7,423 nt of DNA from Wenzhouxiangella sp. (GTDB taxonomy: Bacteria > Pseudomonadota > Gammaproteobacteria > Xanthomonadales > Wenzhouxiangellaceae): assembly GCA_021767625.1 (NCBI GenBank), contig JAASTB010000110.1:1-7423 (forward strand). The letters are read 5' to 3'. A program made the translations under genes and the position numbers. The notes beneath the pieces were generated by a model. The model was given only the letters and a program-made list of their open reading frames with translations, ran no database searches and was not told the origin of the DNA. Shown one piece after another: positions 1 to 7,358 of this stretch (the stretch's first letter is position 1; every line of letters begins with the position of its first letter).

Positions 1-981
1 CACTGCCGCATGACGATCGAGAACGCCGGCGAGGTTTCCTACGTGGACGGCTTCGAGAATTACGAGGCAGTGGCGAGTTTCGACCGCGTCAACTGGTTCC
101 GGGTGCCCACCGAATTCGACGGCAAGCAGCTCGTCATCAAGCACAAGCCCGACAGTGACGTCGTCTACTACGCCTATTTCGCGCCTTACTCGCAGCTCGA
201 GCACGACAACCTGATCGCCGCGGCACTGGTCGATTCCCGCGTTCGTGCGGAGGTTCTCTGCAGCACGCCCGACGGCCGTGCCCACACCATGCTGCGCATC
301 GGCGAGCCGGGCGAAGGCCGCAAGAAGATCTGGGTGATCGCTCGCCAGCATCCCGGCGAGTCCATGGCCGAATGGTGGGTCGAGGGATTCCTGGAGCGGC
401 TGCTCGACGCCGAGGAACCGGTCTCGCGCAAGCTCCTCGAAGAGGCCGTCGTCTACCTGGTTCCCAATATGTGCCTCGACGGCACCGTGCGCGGGCACTT
501 GCGCTGCAACGCGAAGGGCCGCAATCTCAACCGCGAGTGGGCCGAGCCCTCCGAGACCGAGTCGCCGGAGGTCTACTTCACGCGCGAGAAGATGCACGCC
601 ACCGGCGTGGACATGTGCTTCGACGTGCACGGCGACGAGGCGCTGCCCTACAACTTCATCGCCGGTGCCGAGGGCACGCCGTCCTGGAACGAGCGCAAGC
701 AGCACCAGCTCGACACCTTCAAGAATCTGCTGGCCGGGATCAGTCCGGATTTCCAGACGAAGATCGGCTACGAGGTGGATGCCCCCGGCAGTGCCTCCGA
801 CCTGAAGAAGAACACCGACTACATGGCCGAGACCTTCGATTGCCTGGCCATGACGCTGGAGATGCCGTTCAAGGACAATGCCGACATGCCGATGCCGGAG
901 ATCGGCTGGTCGCCCGACCGCTGCAAGCACCTGGGCGCGGCCTGCATCGATGCCTTCTGGAAGATCCTGCCGGAACTCTGA
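1..981 (+). CDS. M14-family cytosolic-type zinc carboxypeptidase, 5' end cut by the window
   Basis: Predicted zinc metallocarboxypeptidase that removes C-terminal residues from peptides or proteins, probably in the cytoplasm because no export signal is visible. The first ATG in frame is at 10, but the frame is open to base 1. Residues HCR before that Met, followed by MTIENAGEVSY, match the middle of the N-terminal beta-sandwich domain of M14 cytosolic carboxypeptidases, so roughly 50 residues are probably missing and Met10 is internal. Numbering from Met10, the zinc ligands are H114 and E117 (RQHPGES) and H207 (DVHGDE). Substrate-binding residues lie in RNLNREW (171-177), and the general base is E284 in TLEMPF. 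All catalytic residues are intact. The N-terminal part (1-62, ending YYAYFAPYS) is the family-specific domain (PF18027 type). The natural substrate is unknown; eukaryotic relatives are deglutamylases. It converges on the oxygenase gene and need not share its function. Confidence 0.9.
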   Translation, partial: HCRMTIENAGEVSYVDGFENYEAVASFDRVNWFRVPTEFDGKQLVIKHKPDSDVVYYAYFAPYSQLEHDNLIAAALVDSRVRAEVLCSTPDGRAHTMLRIGEPGEGRKKIWVIARQHPGESMAEWWVEGFLERLLDAEEPVSRKLLEEAVVYLVPNMCLDGTVRGHLRCNAKGRNLNREWAEPSETESPEVYFTREKMHATGVDMCFDVHGDEALPYNFIAGAEGTPSWNERKQHQLDTFKNLLAGISPDFQTKIGYEVDAPGSASDLKKNTDYMAETFDCLAMTLEMPFKDNADMPMPEIGWSPDRCKHLGAACIDAFWKILPEL

Positions 982-991
982 CCCGACTCGA

Positions 992-1031
992 TTCAGGCCG
1001 CGGTAGCGGTTCGGCCGTCAGGCGGCCTGAA
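992..1031. terminator. Inverted repeat between convergent genes, possible bidirectional terminator
   Basis: TTCAGGCCGC at 992-1001 is perfectly complementary to GCGGCCTGAA at 1022-1031, giving a 10-bp stem with a 20-base loop. It lies in the convergent gap and overlaps the last codons and stop of the minus-strand oxygenase. Inside it, GGCCG (996-1000) can instead pair with CGGCC (1012-1016), so two mutually exclusive folds are possible. Neither strand has a T-run after the stem, so it is not a canonical intrinsic terminator. It may protect transcript 3' ends or act together with Rho. Confidence 0.4.
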
Positions 1032-1680
1032 ACCAGAAATTGGATGCCACGGTGATGCGTTCGCTTCGTCCCTGATACGGAGCGACCTCGTGCATTAGAT
1101 GCGAGGGAAAGATGATCAGCTGTCCGGCTTGCAGGCGATAGTTGATCGAACCGTGGCCGTAGGGCCGGCGAAGATGCGTGTTGCCGGGGTCGAGGTACAT
1201 GCTGGCCGAAGGACGGGCGTCCAGGAAGCGCAGCACACCGTTGTCGGGGCCGCCGAGCCCCTCGTCGTCGCCCGGAGAAACGCAATACACGCTCGACCAC
1301 GCGGCCATCGGGTGGTTGTGAACGGAGGCGTAGCCGCCGGAGCGTGTGATGTGAAACCAGGAGTGGTTCGAGACGCGTAGCCGGCGGATCTGCTCGTCGC
1401 TGTAATCGTTCAGGTTCTGCACGACCCGAACCACGCTGCCGACGACGAATCGTTTCAGCGCCTGCACGCAGTCCTCGGGCCAGGTGAACAGGCGGAACTC
1501 CGATTCGAACACCTTGTGCTTGAGCGTAGGCGTGGGCGTGTGCGGCTCGATTTCCGGCCCCTCGCGTCTCAGGAACAGTTCCCGGAGAGCGCTGTTGAGT
1601 GGCCCCGGATCGGGATGACGTGTTTCGATCATCGGGGCGGCGAAAGCCGGCGTGACGTTGAGCGGGGTGTCCTTGGACAT
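1018..1680 (-). CDS. Putative 2OG-Fe(II) oxygenase (PF13759/TIGR02466 type)
   Basis: A 220-residue protein resembling the family of putative 2-oxoglutarate/Fe(II)-dependent oxygenases with a double-stranded beta-helix fold. No signal peptide is seen, so it probably acts in the cytoplasm. Visible motifs are the HNHP metal-site region (H121, H123), followed by AAWSSVYCV, where most relatives read lSGvYYv. Then come GVLRFLDARP (148-157), QLIIFPSHLMHEVAPY with the distal ligand H197 (186-202), and R208 in SERITVASNF, the expected 2-oxoglutarate carboxylate contact. The start is set by AGGAAAG six bases before ATG1680. An upstream in-frame start at 1905 would run through the end of the receptor gene and lacks support. 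It lies 76 bases downstream of the receptor on the same strand, after a hairpin. The substrate is unknown; members often sit beside TonB-dependent receptors. Some relatives are annotated as prolyl hydroxylase-like, which is not shown here. Confidence 0.82.
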   Translation of the reverse strand: MSKDTPLNVTPAFAAPMIETRHPDPGPLNSALRELFLRREGPEIEPHTPTPTLKHKVFESEFRLFTWPEDCVQALKRFVVGSVVRVVQNLNDYSDEQIRRLRVSNHSWFHITRSGGYASVHNHPMAAWSSVYCVSPGDDEGLGGPDNGVLRFLDARPSASMYLDPGNTHLRRPYGHGSINYRLQAGQLIIFPSHLMHEVAPYQGRSERITVASNFWFQAA

Positions 1681-1686
1681 GCGGCG

Positions 1687-1693
1687 CTTTCCT
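1687..1693 (-). promoter_or_regulatory. Ribosome-binding site of the oxygenase gene
   Basis: On the minus strand AGGAAAG is followed by six bases and ATG at 1680. It decides the start of the oxygenase at MSKDTPLN rather than at an upstream in-frame codon inside the receptor gene. Confidence 0.6.
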
Positions 1694-1701
1694 GTCGGCA
1701 G

Positions 1702-1731
1702 AAAGGCCCGCGAGCCGGGGACTCGCGGGCC
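1702..1731 (-). terminator. Intrinsic-terminator-like hairpin after the receptor gene
   Basis: GGCCCGCGAG (1722-1731 read on the minus strand) and CTCGCGGGCC (1705-1714 read on the minus strand) form a perfect 10-bp GC-rich stem with a 7-base loop, followed by TTTC. It starts 25 bases after the receptor stop and ends just before the oxygenase ribosome-binding site. The T-run is only three bases, so termination is likely partial. It could lower oxygenase expression relative to the receptor, or stabilise the 3' end of the receptor mRNA. Confidence 0.6.
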
Positions 1732-1756
1732 GATGACTTCGAGCGTGCCGTTCCGG

Positions 1757-4657
1757 TCAGAACTCGACATTGACCCGGGCGTAGTAGAACTGCCCGGGAA
1801 TTCGATGCTGACTGGCGTCGAAGCTGTTGGCGAAAGCGGCCGTCGAAACCGGGGGATCCTCGTCGAAGACGTTGTCCACCCCGATGGTGAACTTGCTTTC
1901 CCCAAAATCGAACTCGTCGAAGTAGTACGACAGCTGGAGGTCGTTGTATATCACCGAGTCGAGTTTGTTGGTGGGATTCTCCGGATCCGGGTTGGAGCAC
2001 AGGCCCAGTTCGGAGAAACTCGGCGACAGGCCGTCTTCGCAAGGCTCTGTATAGCTGTGCACGTAGTGGACGTTCCAGATCGCTTCCCAGTCACCCAGGT
2101 TCCAGATCAGGTCGAGGTTGCTCCGCCACTCCGGGAAACTCCGGTCCGGCTGACCCGGCAAGAGTGTGCCGAGCAGGTCCCGCGTTTCCGCGGGCGCGTC
2201 CGGGTTGGCGAAGTCCGGCACGGTTTCTTCGAACTTGGACGTGTACGTGCCGCGCCAGATCGTGCGTAGCGTGCCGCCCCAGGGCAATTCGTCGAGCGTA
2301 TAGTCCACGCCCCAGTCGATGCCGGCCGTTTCCGTGCTGCCGATGTTGACCTGGGTATCGAGCAGGCTCGAAACCTCGCCGGAAGCCGATCGCTCGATCA
2401 GATTGCACAGGCGCAGGGAGAAGGCGCAGGCGTCGAGTATGCTCTGGGCGCCGATGGAGGTGATCGAGTTCTCGAGCTCGATGCTGTAGTAGTCGATCAT
2501 CACGCCGAGCCCGGGAACGGCTTCGGGATTCCAGACACCACCGACCGTGAACGAATCTGATGTCTCCGGTTCCAGGTCGGGGTTGCCACCGGTCGTGATG
2601 CGGATCTGCGTGTTGATCTGCTCGTAGCTGCCGTCGGCCGGCACGCCCTGATCGATGCAGTTGTCGATCACGTCCTGCGGAACACCGCCGTCGAGGAAGT
2701 TGGAGCAGGGGTCGTTCAGCTCCGGGTCGGCCACGCCCTGGCCGCCGAACAGTTCCTGCACGCCGGGGGCCCGGAAACCCTCGGCATAGCTGGTGCGAAG
2801 CAGCAAGTCCTCGTAGGGGCGCCAGCGCAGGCCGAGTCGTCCGGTGGTTTCGGTGCCGAAGCGCTCGAAGTCGGAAGAGCGGATCGATGCATCGAGCTCG
2901 AGCAGGTCCGCACCCGGCGCGTCGGCAAGCAGGGGCACGTTGATCTCTGCGTACCAGGCTTCGAGGTTGAGGCGACCGGAAGTGGGCGAGCGCTGTCCAC
3001 CGCTGACGCTTGCGGCACCCGAGCCCGCCTGCGCCAGCGGGTCGGGCGTATCCGCGGCGTATTCACGGCGCTTCTCGAAGCCGGCGGCGAACGACAGCGG
3101 ACCGGCCGGGAGATCGACGAGATCCCCGCTGATGTTGGCCAGCCAGTTGACCATCTTCTGCTCGTTTTGCTCGAGCGCCGTGTAAGTCACGTAATCGACC
3201 ATTTCCGGCGTGATCGAACCGCCGCTGCCCGGTGCCGTGCCGGTACCCTGCTGCCCGCCGAAGATGTTGAAGGGCACGCATTCGCCGGTGCATTGATCGA
3301 TCGGACCCAGCGCGCGGGCCAGGCGGTCGTGATTGAGCAGGTTTTCGATGGTGGCGTTTCGCTCGGAGCGCGAAAACGTGTAGGAAACGTCCCAGTCGAA
3401 GGGACGCCCGCCCAGCTGGAAGCTGCCGTCGAATCCGCCCGTCCAGCGCCAGGTGTCGACCTTGCCGTTGTAGTTGCGCGTGCCGGCCTCGACGAAACGC
3501 CGGCCGATCAGGATCAGGTTCTCCCGGGGATCGAGGTCGAAGCCGAAGGGGTTGTAGGGGTTGTCCGCCGACACCCCCACGTCCAGAGGCAGGATCCCGC
3601 CCGAGCCCATGAAGATCGGGACCGGGGCCTGCAGCTGGGTCGATTCACGGCGGTTGTAGAAGGCCTCGGTGAAGAAGCGGAACTCGGGCGAAAACTCGTG
3701 CGTGGCCTGCATGTAAGCCGAAGTCTGCTCGAGCGGAATCTGCAGGTAGTTGTCGGGCGCGAAATTGAAGCGGTCGGCCGTTCCGTCGAACGGTCGGAAG
3801 TCGCCGATGCTGGGTGCGCCCGTTCCGGGGTCTCGCGTCAGGTCGACGGTTTCACCGGTATCGGGATTCGTGAATACGAAGCGACCTTCCGGCGTGGCCG
3901 AGGAGCCTCGGCTGATCGGTCCGCCGAAGGTGTCGGCGCCGAACTGCGGCACGCGCGAAATCTTGCGGTCGGCCGCCATGATTTCTTCCTGCTTGGTGTA
4001 GCTCAGGTTCAACAGCAGGTTGCTGCGGTTGTCGCCGCGACCGATGGTGAAGCTGTAGGCCTCTTCCTCGCCGTCGCCTTCGCTGGTCTGGCCGTACTGC
4101 GCGCTGGCCGAAGTGCCGGTGTAGTTCTTGCGCGTGATGATGTTGATAACGCCCGCGATGGCATCGGAGCCGTATACGGAGGATGCACCGCCGGTGAGGA
4201 TCTCGATCCGATCGACGGCGGCGGCCGGAATCGTGCTCAGGTCGGCCGCGTTGGCCACGCCGGCCTGGGTGGTCGCCTTGACCCACCGGCGTCCGTTGAC
4301 CAGCACGAGCGTGCGTTCGGGCCCGAGGTTGCGCAGCGAAACGCGTACGCCACCGTCGCCGCCCTGATCGGGTGCGTTGAATGCCGTGTTGATGGCCGAA
4401 CCCGACGCGGTGAGTTCCTGCAACAGGTCGCCGAGGCGAGCGTGGCCGGATCGTTCGATTGCCTCCCTGTCGATCACGGTGACCGGCGCCGGGCCTTCGA
4501 AGTCGGTCCGTTTGATTCTCGTACCCGTGACTTCGACACGGTTGAGCGCCTTGGAATCCTGTTCATCCTGAGCGCTTGCCTGGCCTGAGACCAGGGCGGG
4601 CAAGGCGGCGGCGAAGGCTGCAGCGAACACGCTCAGCCTGGCTTGACGTTGCTTCAT
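1757..4657 (-). CDS. TonB-dependent outer-membrane receptor
   Basis: A 966-residue TonB-dependent transporter expected to import a substrate across the outer membrane using ExbBD-TonB energy. ATG4657 is chosen because GGGAGG lies seven bases upstream. In-frame TTG4681 and ATG4672 lack such a site and would put extra residues before the signal peptide. MKQRQARLSVFAAAFAAALP begins a signal peptide, with probable cleavage after ASA near residue 29. The plug covers about 42-178: VEVTGTRI (41-48), DLLQEL, a GDGGVRVSLRNLG segment, TLVLVNGRRW (116-125) and the conserved VDRIEILTGGASSVYGSDAI region (149-168), then VINIITRK. The beta-barrel follows, with GGNPDLEPETS near residue 692 and a C-terminal strand ending ARVNVEF with terminal Phe, as BamA substrates need. 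There is no FecA-type STN domain before the plug. Eight cysteines form four close pairs in likely loops. The substrate cannot be told from the sequence; siderophore, glycan and peptide are all possible. Confidence 0.95.
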   Translation of the reverse strand: MKQRQARLSVFAAAFAAALPALVSGQASAQDEQDSKALNRVEVTGTRIKRTDFEGPAPVTVIDREAIERSGHARLGDLLQELTASGSAINTAFNAPDQGGDGGVRVSLRNLGPERTLVLVNGRRWVKATTQAGVANAADLSTIPAAAVDRIEILTGGASSVYGSDAIAGVINIITRKNYTGTSASAQYGQTSEGDGEEEAYSFTIGRGDNRSNLLLNLSYTKQEEIMAADRKISRVPQFGADTFGGPISRGSSATPEGRFVFTNPDTGETVDLTRDPGTGAPSIGDFRPFDGTADRFNFAPDNYLQIPLEQTSAYMQATHEFSPEFRFFTEAFYNRRESTQLQAPVPIFMGSGGILPLDVGVSADNPYNPFGFDLDPRENLILIGRRFVEAGTRNYNGKVDTWRWTGGFDGSFQLGGRPFDWDVSYTFSRSERNATIENLLNHDRLARALGPIDQCTGECVPFNIFGGQQGTGTAPGSGGSITPEMVDYVTYTALEQNEQKMVNWLANISGDLVDLPAGPLSFAAGFEKRREYAADTPDPLAQAGSGAASVSGGQRSPTSGRLNLEAWYAEINVPLLADAPGADLLELDASIRSSDFERFGTETTGRLGLRWRPYEDLLLRTSYAEGFRAPGVQELFGGQGVADPELNDPCSNFLDGGVPQDVIDNCIDQGVPADGSYEQINTQIRITTGGNPDLEPETSDSFTVGGVWNPEAVPGLGVMIDYYSIELENSITSIGAQSILDACAFSLRLCNLIERSASGEVSSLLDTQVNIGSTETAGIDWGVDYTLDELPWGGTLRTIWRGTYTSKFEETVPDFANPDAPAETRDLLGTLLPGQPDRSFPEWRSNLDLIWNLGDWEAIWNVHYVHSYTEPCEDGLSPSFSELGLCSNPDPENPTNKLDSVIYNDLQLSYYFDEFDFGESKFTIGVDNVFDEDPPVSTAAFANSFDASQHRIPGQFYYARVNVEF

Positions 4658-4664
4658 GGATTTG

Positions 4665-4670
4665 CCTCCC
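4665..4670 (-). promoter_or_regulatory. Ribosome-binding site of the receptor gene
   Basis: GGGAGG on the minus strand, seven bases before ATG4657, is a near-perfect Shine-Dalgarno sequence. It fixes the receptor start and makes the earlier in-frame TTG4681 and ATG4672 unlikely. Confidence 0.75.
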
Positions 4671-4713
4671 ATAGTTATCAATGACTTGCAACTACTCCCC
4701 CTCCATTCACGAA

Positions 4714-4741
4714 AGTGTCACAAATGTGTACGCGATTGCAA
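4714..4741 (-). promoter_or_regulatory. Weak candidate promoter with a small palindrome, upstream of the receptor
   Basis: The 196-base gap 4658-4853 between kinase stop and receptor start holds no gene. On the minus strand TTGCAA (4741-4736), 16 bases and GACACT (4719-4714) make a weak sigma-70-like pair, which would give a leader of about 50 bases. The spacer contains the small palindrome CACATTTGTG (4719-4728), a possible operator half-site arrangement. A second TTGCAA lies at 4686-4691. The matches to consensus are poor, and the promoter could instead be ECF-dependent. The rest of the gap shows no convincing terminator for the kinase gene. Confidence 0.3.
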
Positions 4742-4853
4742 GCGATGGTGATTGCCATTCGGATTCCACGGGCGAGGAGCTTCGCGGACGGTTCGCTCGG
4801 CCGGTGTCGGCATTGCACCGGGAGGCTGCTGCTGAGAGAAGGCAGGAAGAGGG

Positions 4854-7358
4854 TCAGGGGGCGGGAGAAAGCCTCTGACGAAGCCAGGCGGGAAGCGATG
4901 CGCGGTGCGATTCCAGCGCGATGGCTGGTCCGCTTCCGCAGCGAACCTCCAGGAGACGGTGAACGAGCTGCCAACGAAGCGGCAGTTCGGATCGTGTCTG
5001 GCGACTTACCAGGGGAAGCAGCTTGGAGTCGCATTCGGCCGGTGGATCGGTTTCCAGCAGGCGCCGGGCCAGGCAGAACCGCTGCTGCAGGTTGCTGATG
5101 CCGTCCAGGTCGCCGCAGGCATCCCCGGGCCGCTGCAGGTCGGACAGGATTGGTGTTCGGTCGAGTTCCAGCAGGATGAGGCTCCTGAGAGGCAGCAGCC
5201 AGTTGACCATGGGCAAGTCGGCTTCCGGCAGGGCGTCGCGATGCGCCAGGCCCCGCTCGACGAGTTCGAGACCGCCGGCGAAATCGTCCCGCATGTAGTG
5301 CGACCAGGCCAGCATGCCCCAGGTGTAGGCGATGTCGGGATGGGGGCCCTGGTGTACGCGTTCGAGGGATTCGAGCGATTGCCGCCAGGCCGATTCGGCG
5401 CCGGCATGGTCGCCGCGGGCCATGTTGACCCCGGCCAGGTTGCCCAGGGTACTCAGCGTCTGGGGGTGATCGTCGCCGTAGACGGCCCTTTTGTGTCTCA
5501 GAGAGCGTTCGAAGACGCTCGCGGCGGCATCGAAGTCTTCCTGGTACCAGTGGACGATGCCGAGATCGTTCTCGATCTTTGCCAGCAGGATCTCGTCGTC
5601 GTCCAGGCGCTCCTGCAAGGCAAGCGCGGCTTCCAGTACGCCCTGGGCCTGTGCCAGACGGCCCGTCTCCTGCAGGGCGGCTCCCTGGACGCGCAGCGCG
5701 TCGGCCCGGATCGACGCCGACGGACCCGACGCTGCATCCGCCAGGCGGCTCACGACCCGCTCGGCGATGGTGAGCGACCGATCCGGCTGCTGATCGATCA
5801 ACAGCATGTCGGCCAGCCGCACCTCGATGCGCGCCAGCCGGGTGGCGTTCACTTCCTGCTCTAGCGCCAGCTCAAGGGATCTTTCGAGAAAGCGCACGGC
5901 ATCTTCGAAGAGCCCCTGTTCGTAAGCGACCATGCCCCGGTCGGAAAGGGCCGAAATGCGCAGATCGCTCATGCGATCGGTGGCCTCGAGTGAAAGCACT
6001 TCGTCGAGCGACTGCGCCGCGTCGTCGATCAGGCCTCTTTCGAGCTGGGTGCGCCCGATGACGTGGAGCAGCTCGGCGAGAAGGCGCGGCTGATCGGCCA
6101 TGGCGGAACGCACGCGGTCGGCGCCGCGCCGCAGCAACTCGGAGGCCGGTGGGTCCTCGCCGCGCATCAGCGCGGGATCGGCCGACTCGAAGATGCCGAT
6201 CAGGAAATCGCGGGCGGCGACGGCCCGGGCCGCCTCACTCCTCGCCTCGCGAGCCTGCCAGAGCGCGGCGGCGACGCCCAGCGTCAAGCTGGCAACCAGC
6301 AGCACGCCGAGACTCGCCGCGACCGAATGGCGCTGCAGCCATCGCCCGAAGACGTAGGCCCTACCGCCCCCGCGGGCTGCGACCGGACGCTTTTGCTGCC
6401 AGGACTCCAGGTCAGCTCTCAACATCGTCATCGAGCTGTAACGCGCCTCCGGCTGGCGCGCCGTCGCCTGGGCGCAGATCGCCGCGAGGTCGCGATCCGA
6501 ACCTTCGGCGATCAATTCCTCGAGCACGGCGCCGAGGGAATAAATGTCCTGGCTCGTGTCCGGGGGCGCCCGCCGGAATCGTTCGGGGGCCGTATAGGCG
6601 GGCGAGCAATACAGGTGGCGTTCGGCGTCGGGTTGCCGCTGGAGCATCGCCGCGATGCCGAAATCGACCACGCACAGCCGGCCGTTCTCACGCACCAGCA
6701 GGTTGGCCGGCTTGACGTCGCAATGGACGACCTGGCGCTGGTGGGCGTATTCGAGTGCCCGGGCGGCCTCGATTACCAGTTTGACGATGGCGGGCACGGA
6801 CAGCTCGCGCTCCCGGCAATGGACATCCAGCGCGCGGCCGTGAACGAGCTCCATCACCAGGTAGCCGTGACCTTTCTCGCTCGTGCCGCTGTCGATCAGT
6901 CGCGCGATACCCGGATGCTCGAGTCGCGCGAGGATCCTCGTTTCTTCCGTCAGCCGTTCGCCGTCGCCGATCAGGTTGGCGCGCTTGAGCACCTTGACGG
7001 CCACTTCCTTCTCGAACTGCCCGTCGGCGCGGTGCCCGCGGTGGATAACGCTCATGCCGCCCCGGCCGATGATCTCGTCGACCTGCCAGGGTCCGAGCCG
7101 TTGGCCCTGCCAGTCCGGCGGCGGTGCGTCTTCCTTGCCGGTTTCTGCCCGGTCGAGTCCCAGTCGTTCGGGAGCGCCGGTGTCCAGCCCCAGCGAGTCG
7201 GCCCGGTCGTGTTGCTCCAGCAGGTGGCGAAGCTGCCGGCGATGATTCTCGTCGAGCTCCAGCGCCTCCAGCTTCTCTTGCCGCACGCGCGGGGGCAGGT
7301 CGGCCAGGCGGTCGAAATGGTCGGAGATGGCGGCCCAGTCGGAGGCGCTGATCTTCAT
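4854..7358 (-). CDS. Membrane Ser/Thr protein kinase with C-terminal TPR region
   Basis: An 834-residue Hanks-type kinase. Residues 1-85 are the helical N-terminal extension common in TPR-linked kinases. The kinase domain (about 88-325) has the glycine loop GRGGMS (98-103), VAVK with K122, a likely alpha-C glutamate E139, the catalytic loop HCDVKPANLL (D214, K216, N219), DFG (232-234), APE (257-259) and DIYSLG (271-276). HCD replaces HRD, making it a non-RD kinase. The C-lobe between LEELI and DRDLAAI is unusually short. A single transmembrane segment (about 345-367) puts the kinase in the cytoplasm and the rest in the periplasm. Residues about 425-710 form TPR-like helical repeats, for example at 469-500, 551-586 and 592-709. 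The last 90 residues hold the only four periplasmic cysteines. The start ATG overlaps the stop of the upstream ECF sigma gene (ATGA), so translation is probably coupled. By analogy with EcfK/PknS and EcfP/PknT, it probably phosphorylates that sigma factor. Confidence 0.93.
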   Translation of the reverse strand: MKISASDWAAISDHFDRLADLPPRVRQEKLEALELDENHRRQLRHLLEQHDRADSLGLDTGAPERLGLDRAETGKEDAPPPDWQGQRLGPWQVDEIIGRGGMSVIHRGHRADGQFEKEVAVKVLKRANLIGDGERLTEETRILARLEHPGIARLIDSGTSEKGHGYLVMELVHGRALDVHCRERELSVPAIVKLVIEAARALEYAHQRQVVHCDVKPANLLVRENGRLCVVDFGIAAMLQRQPDAERHLYCSPAYTAPERFRRAPPDTSQDIYSLGAVLEELIAEGSDRDLAAICAQATARQPEARYSSMTMLRADLESWQQKRPVAARGGGRAYVFGRWLQRHSVAASLGVLLVASLTLGVAAALWQAREARSEAARAVAARDFLIGIFESADPALMRGEDPPASELLRRGADRVRSAMADQPRLLAELLHVIGRTQLERGLIDDAAQSLDEVLSLEATDRMSDLRISALSDRGMVAYEQGLFEDAVRFLERSLELALEQEVNATRLARIEVRLADMLLIDQQPDRSLTIAERVVSRLADAASGPSASIRADALRVQGAALQETGRLAQAQGVLEAALALQERLDDDEILLAKIENDLGIVHWYQEDFDAAASVFERSLRHKRAVYGDDHPQTLSTLGNLAGVNMARGDHAGAESAWRQSLESLERVHQGPHPDIAYTWGMLAWSHYMRDDFAGGLELVERGLAHRDALPEADLPMVNWLLPLRSLILLELDRTPILSDLQRPGDACGDLDGISNLQQRFCLARRLLETDPPAECDSKLLPLVSRQTRSELPLRWQLVHRLLEVRCGSGPAIALESHRASLPAWLRQRLSPAP

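Noticed and set aside
372..1055. Plus-strand frame of 227 codons overlapping the carboxypeptidase
   Set aside because: It is Arg- and Gly-rich, with no motifs, and the other frame carries all M14 catalytic residues.
1681..1905. Upstream in-frame extension of the oxygenase, starting at 1905
   Set aside because: It would overlap the C-terminal barrel of the receptor, has no family similarity, and a good ribosome-binding site precedes ATG1680.
3167..4588. Long plus-strand open frame of 473 codons opposite the receptor gene
   Set aside because: It is the antisense of a clearly coding, conserved receptor. Its translation has no recognisable domain and reflects high-GC codon bias.
4658..4681. Earlier receptor starts at TTG4681 and ATG4672
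   Set aside because: Neither has a Shine-Dalgarno sequence, whereas GGGAGG is correctly spaced for ATG4657, which directly begins a normal signal peptide.
4711..4732. CRP-like site (TGTGA-N6-CGTGA on the minus strand)
   Set aside because: The two halves are direct rather than inverted, so it does not fit the CRP consensus.
4678..5034. Minus-strand frame of 118 codons covering the kinase-receptor gap
   Set aside because: It starts inside the kinase gene, has low-complexity Ser/Arg/Ala content and no ribosome-binding site or family match; it is most likely chance.
4905..5864. Plus-strand open frame of 319 codons opposite the kinase TPR region
   Set aside because: It is an antisense shadow of the TPR coding sequence with no recognisable family features.
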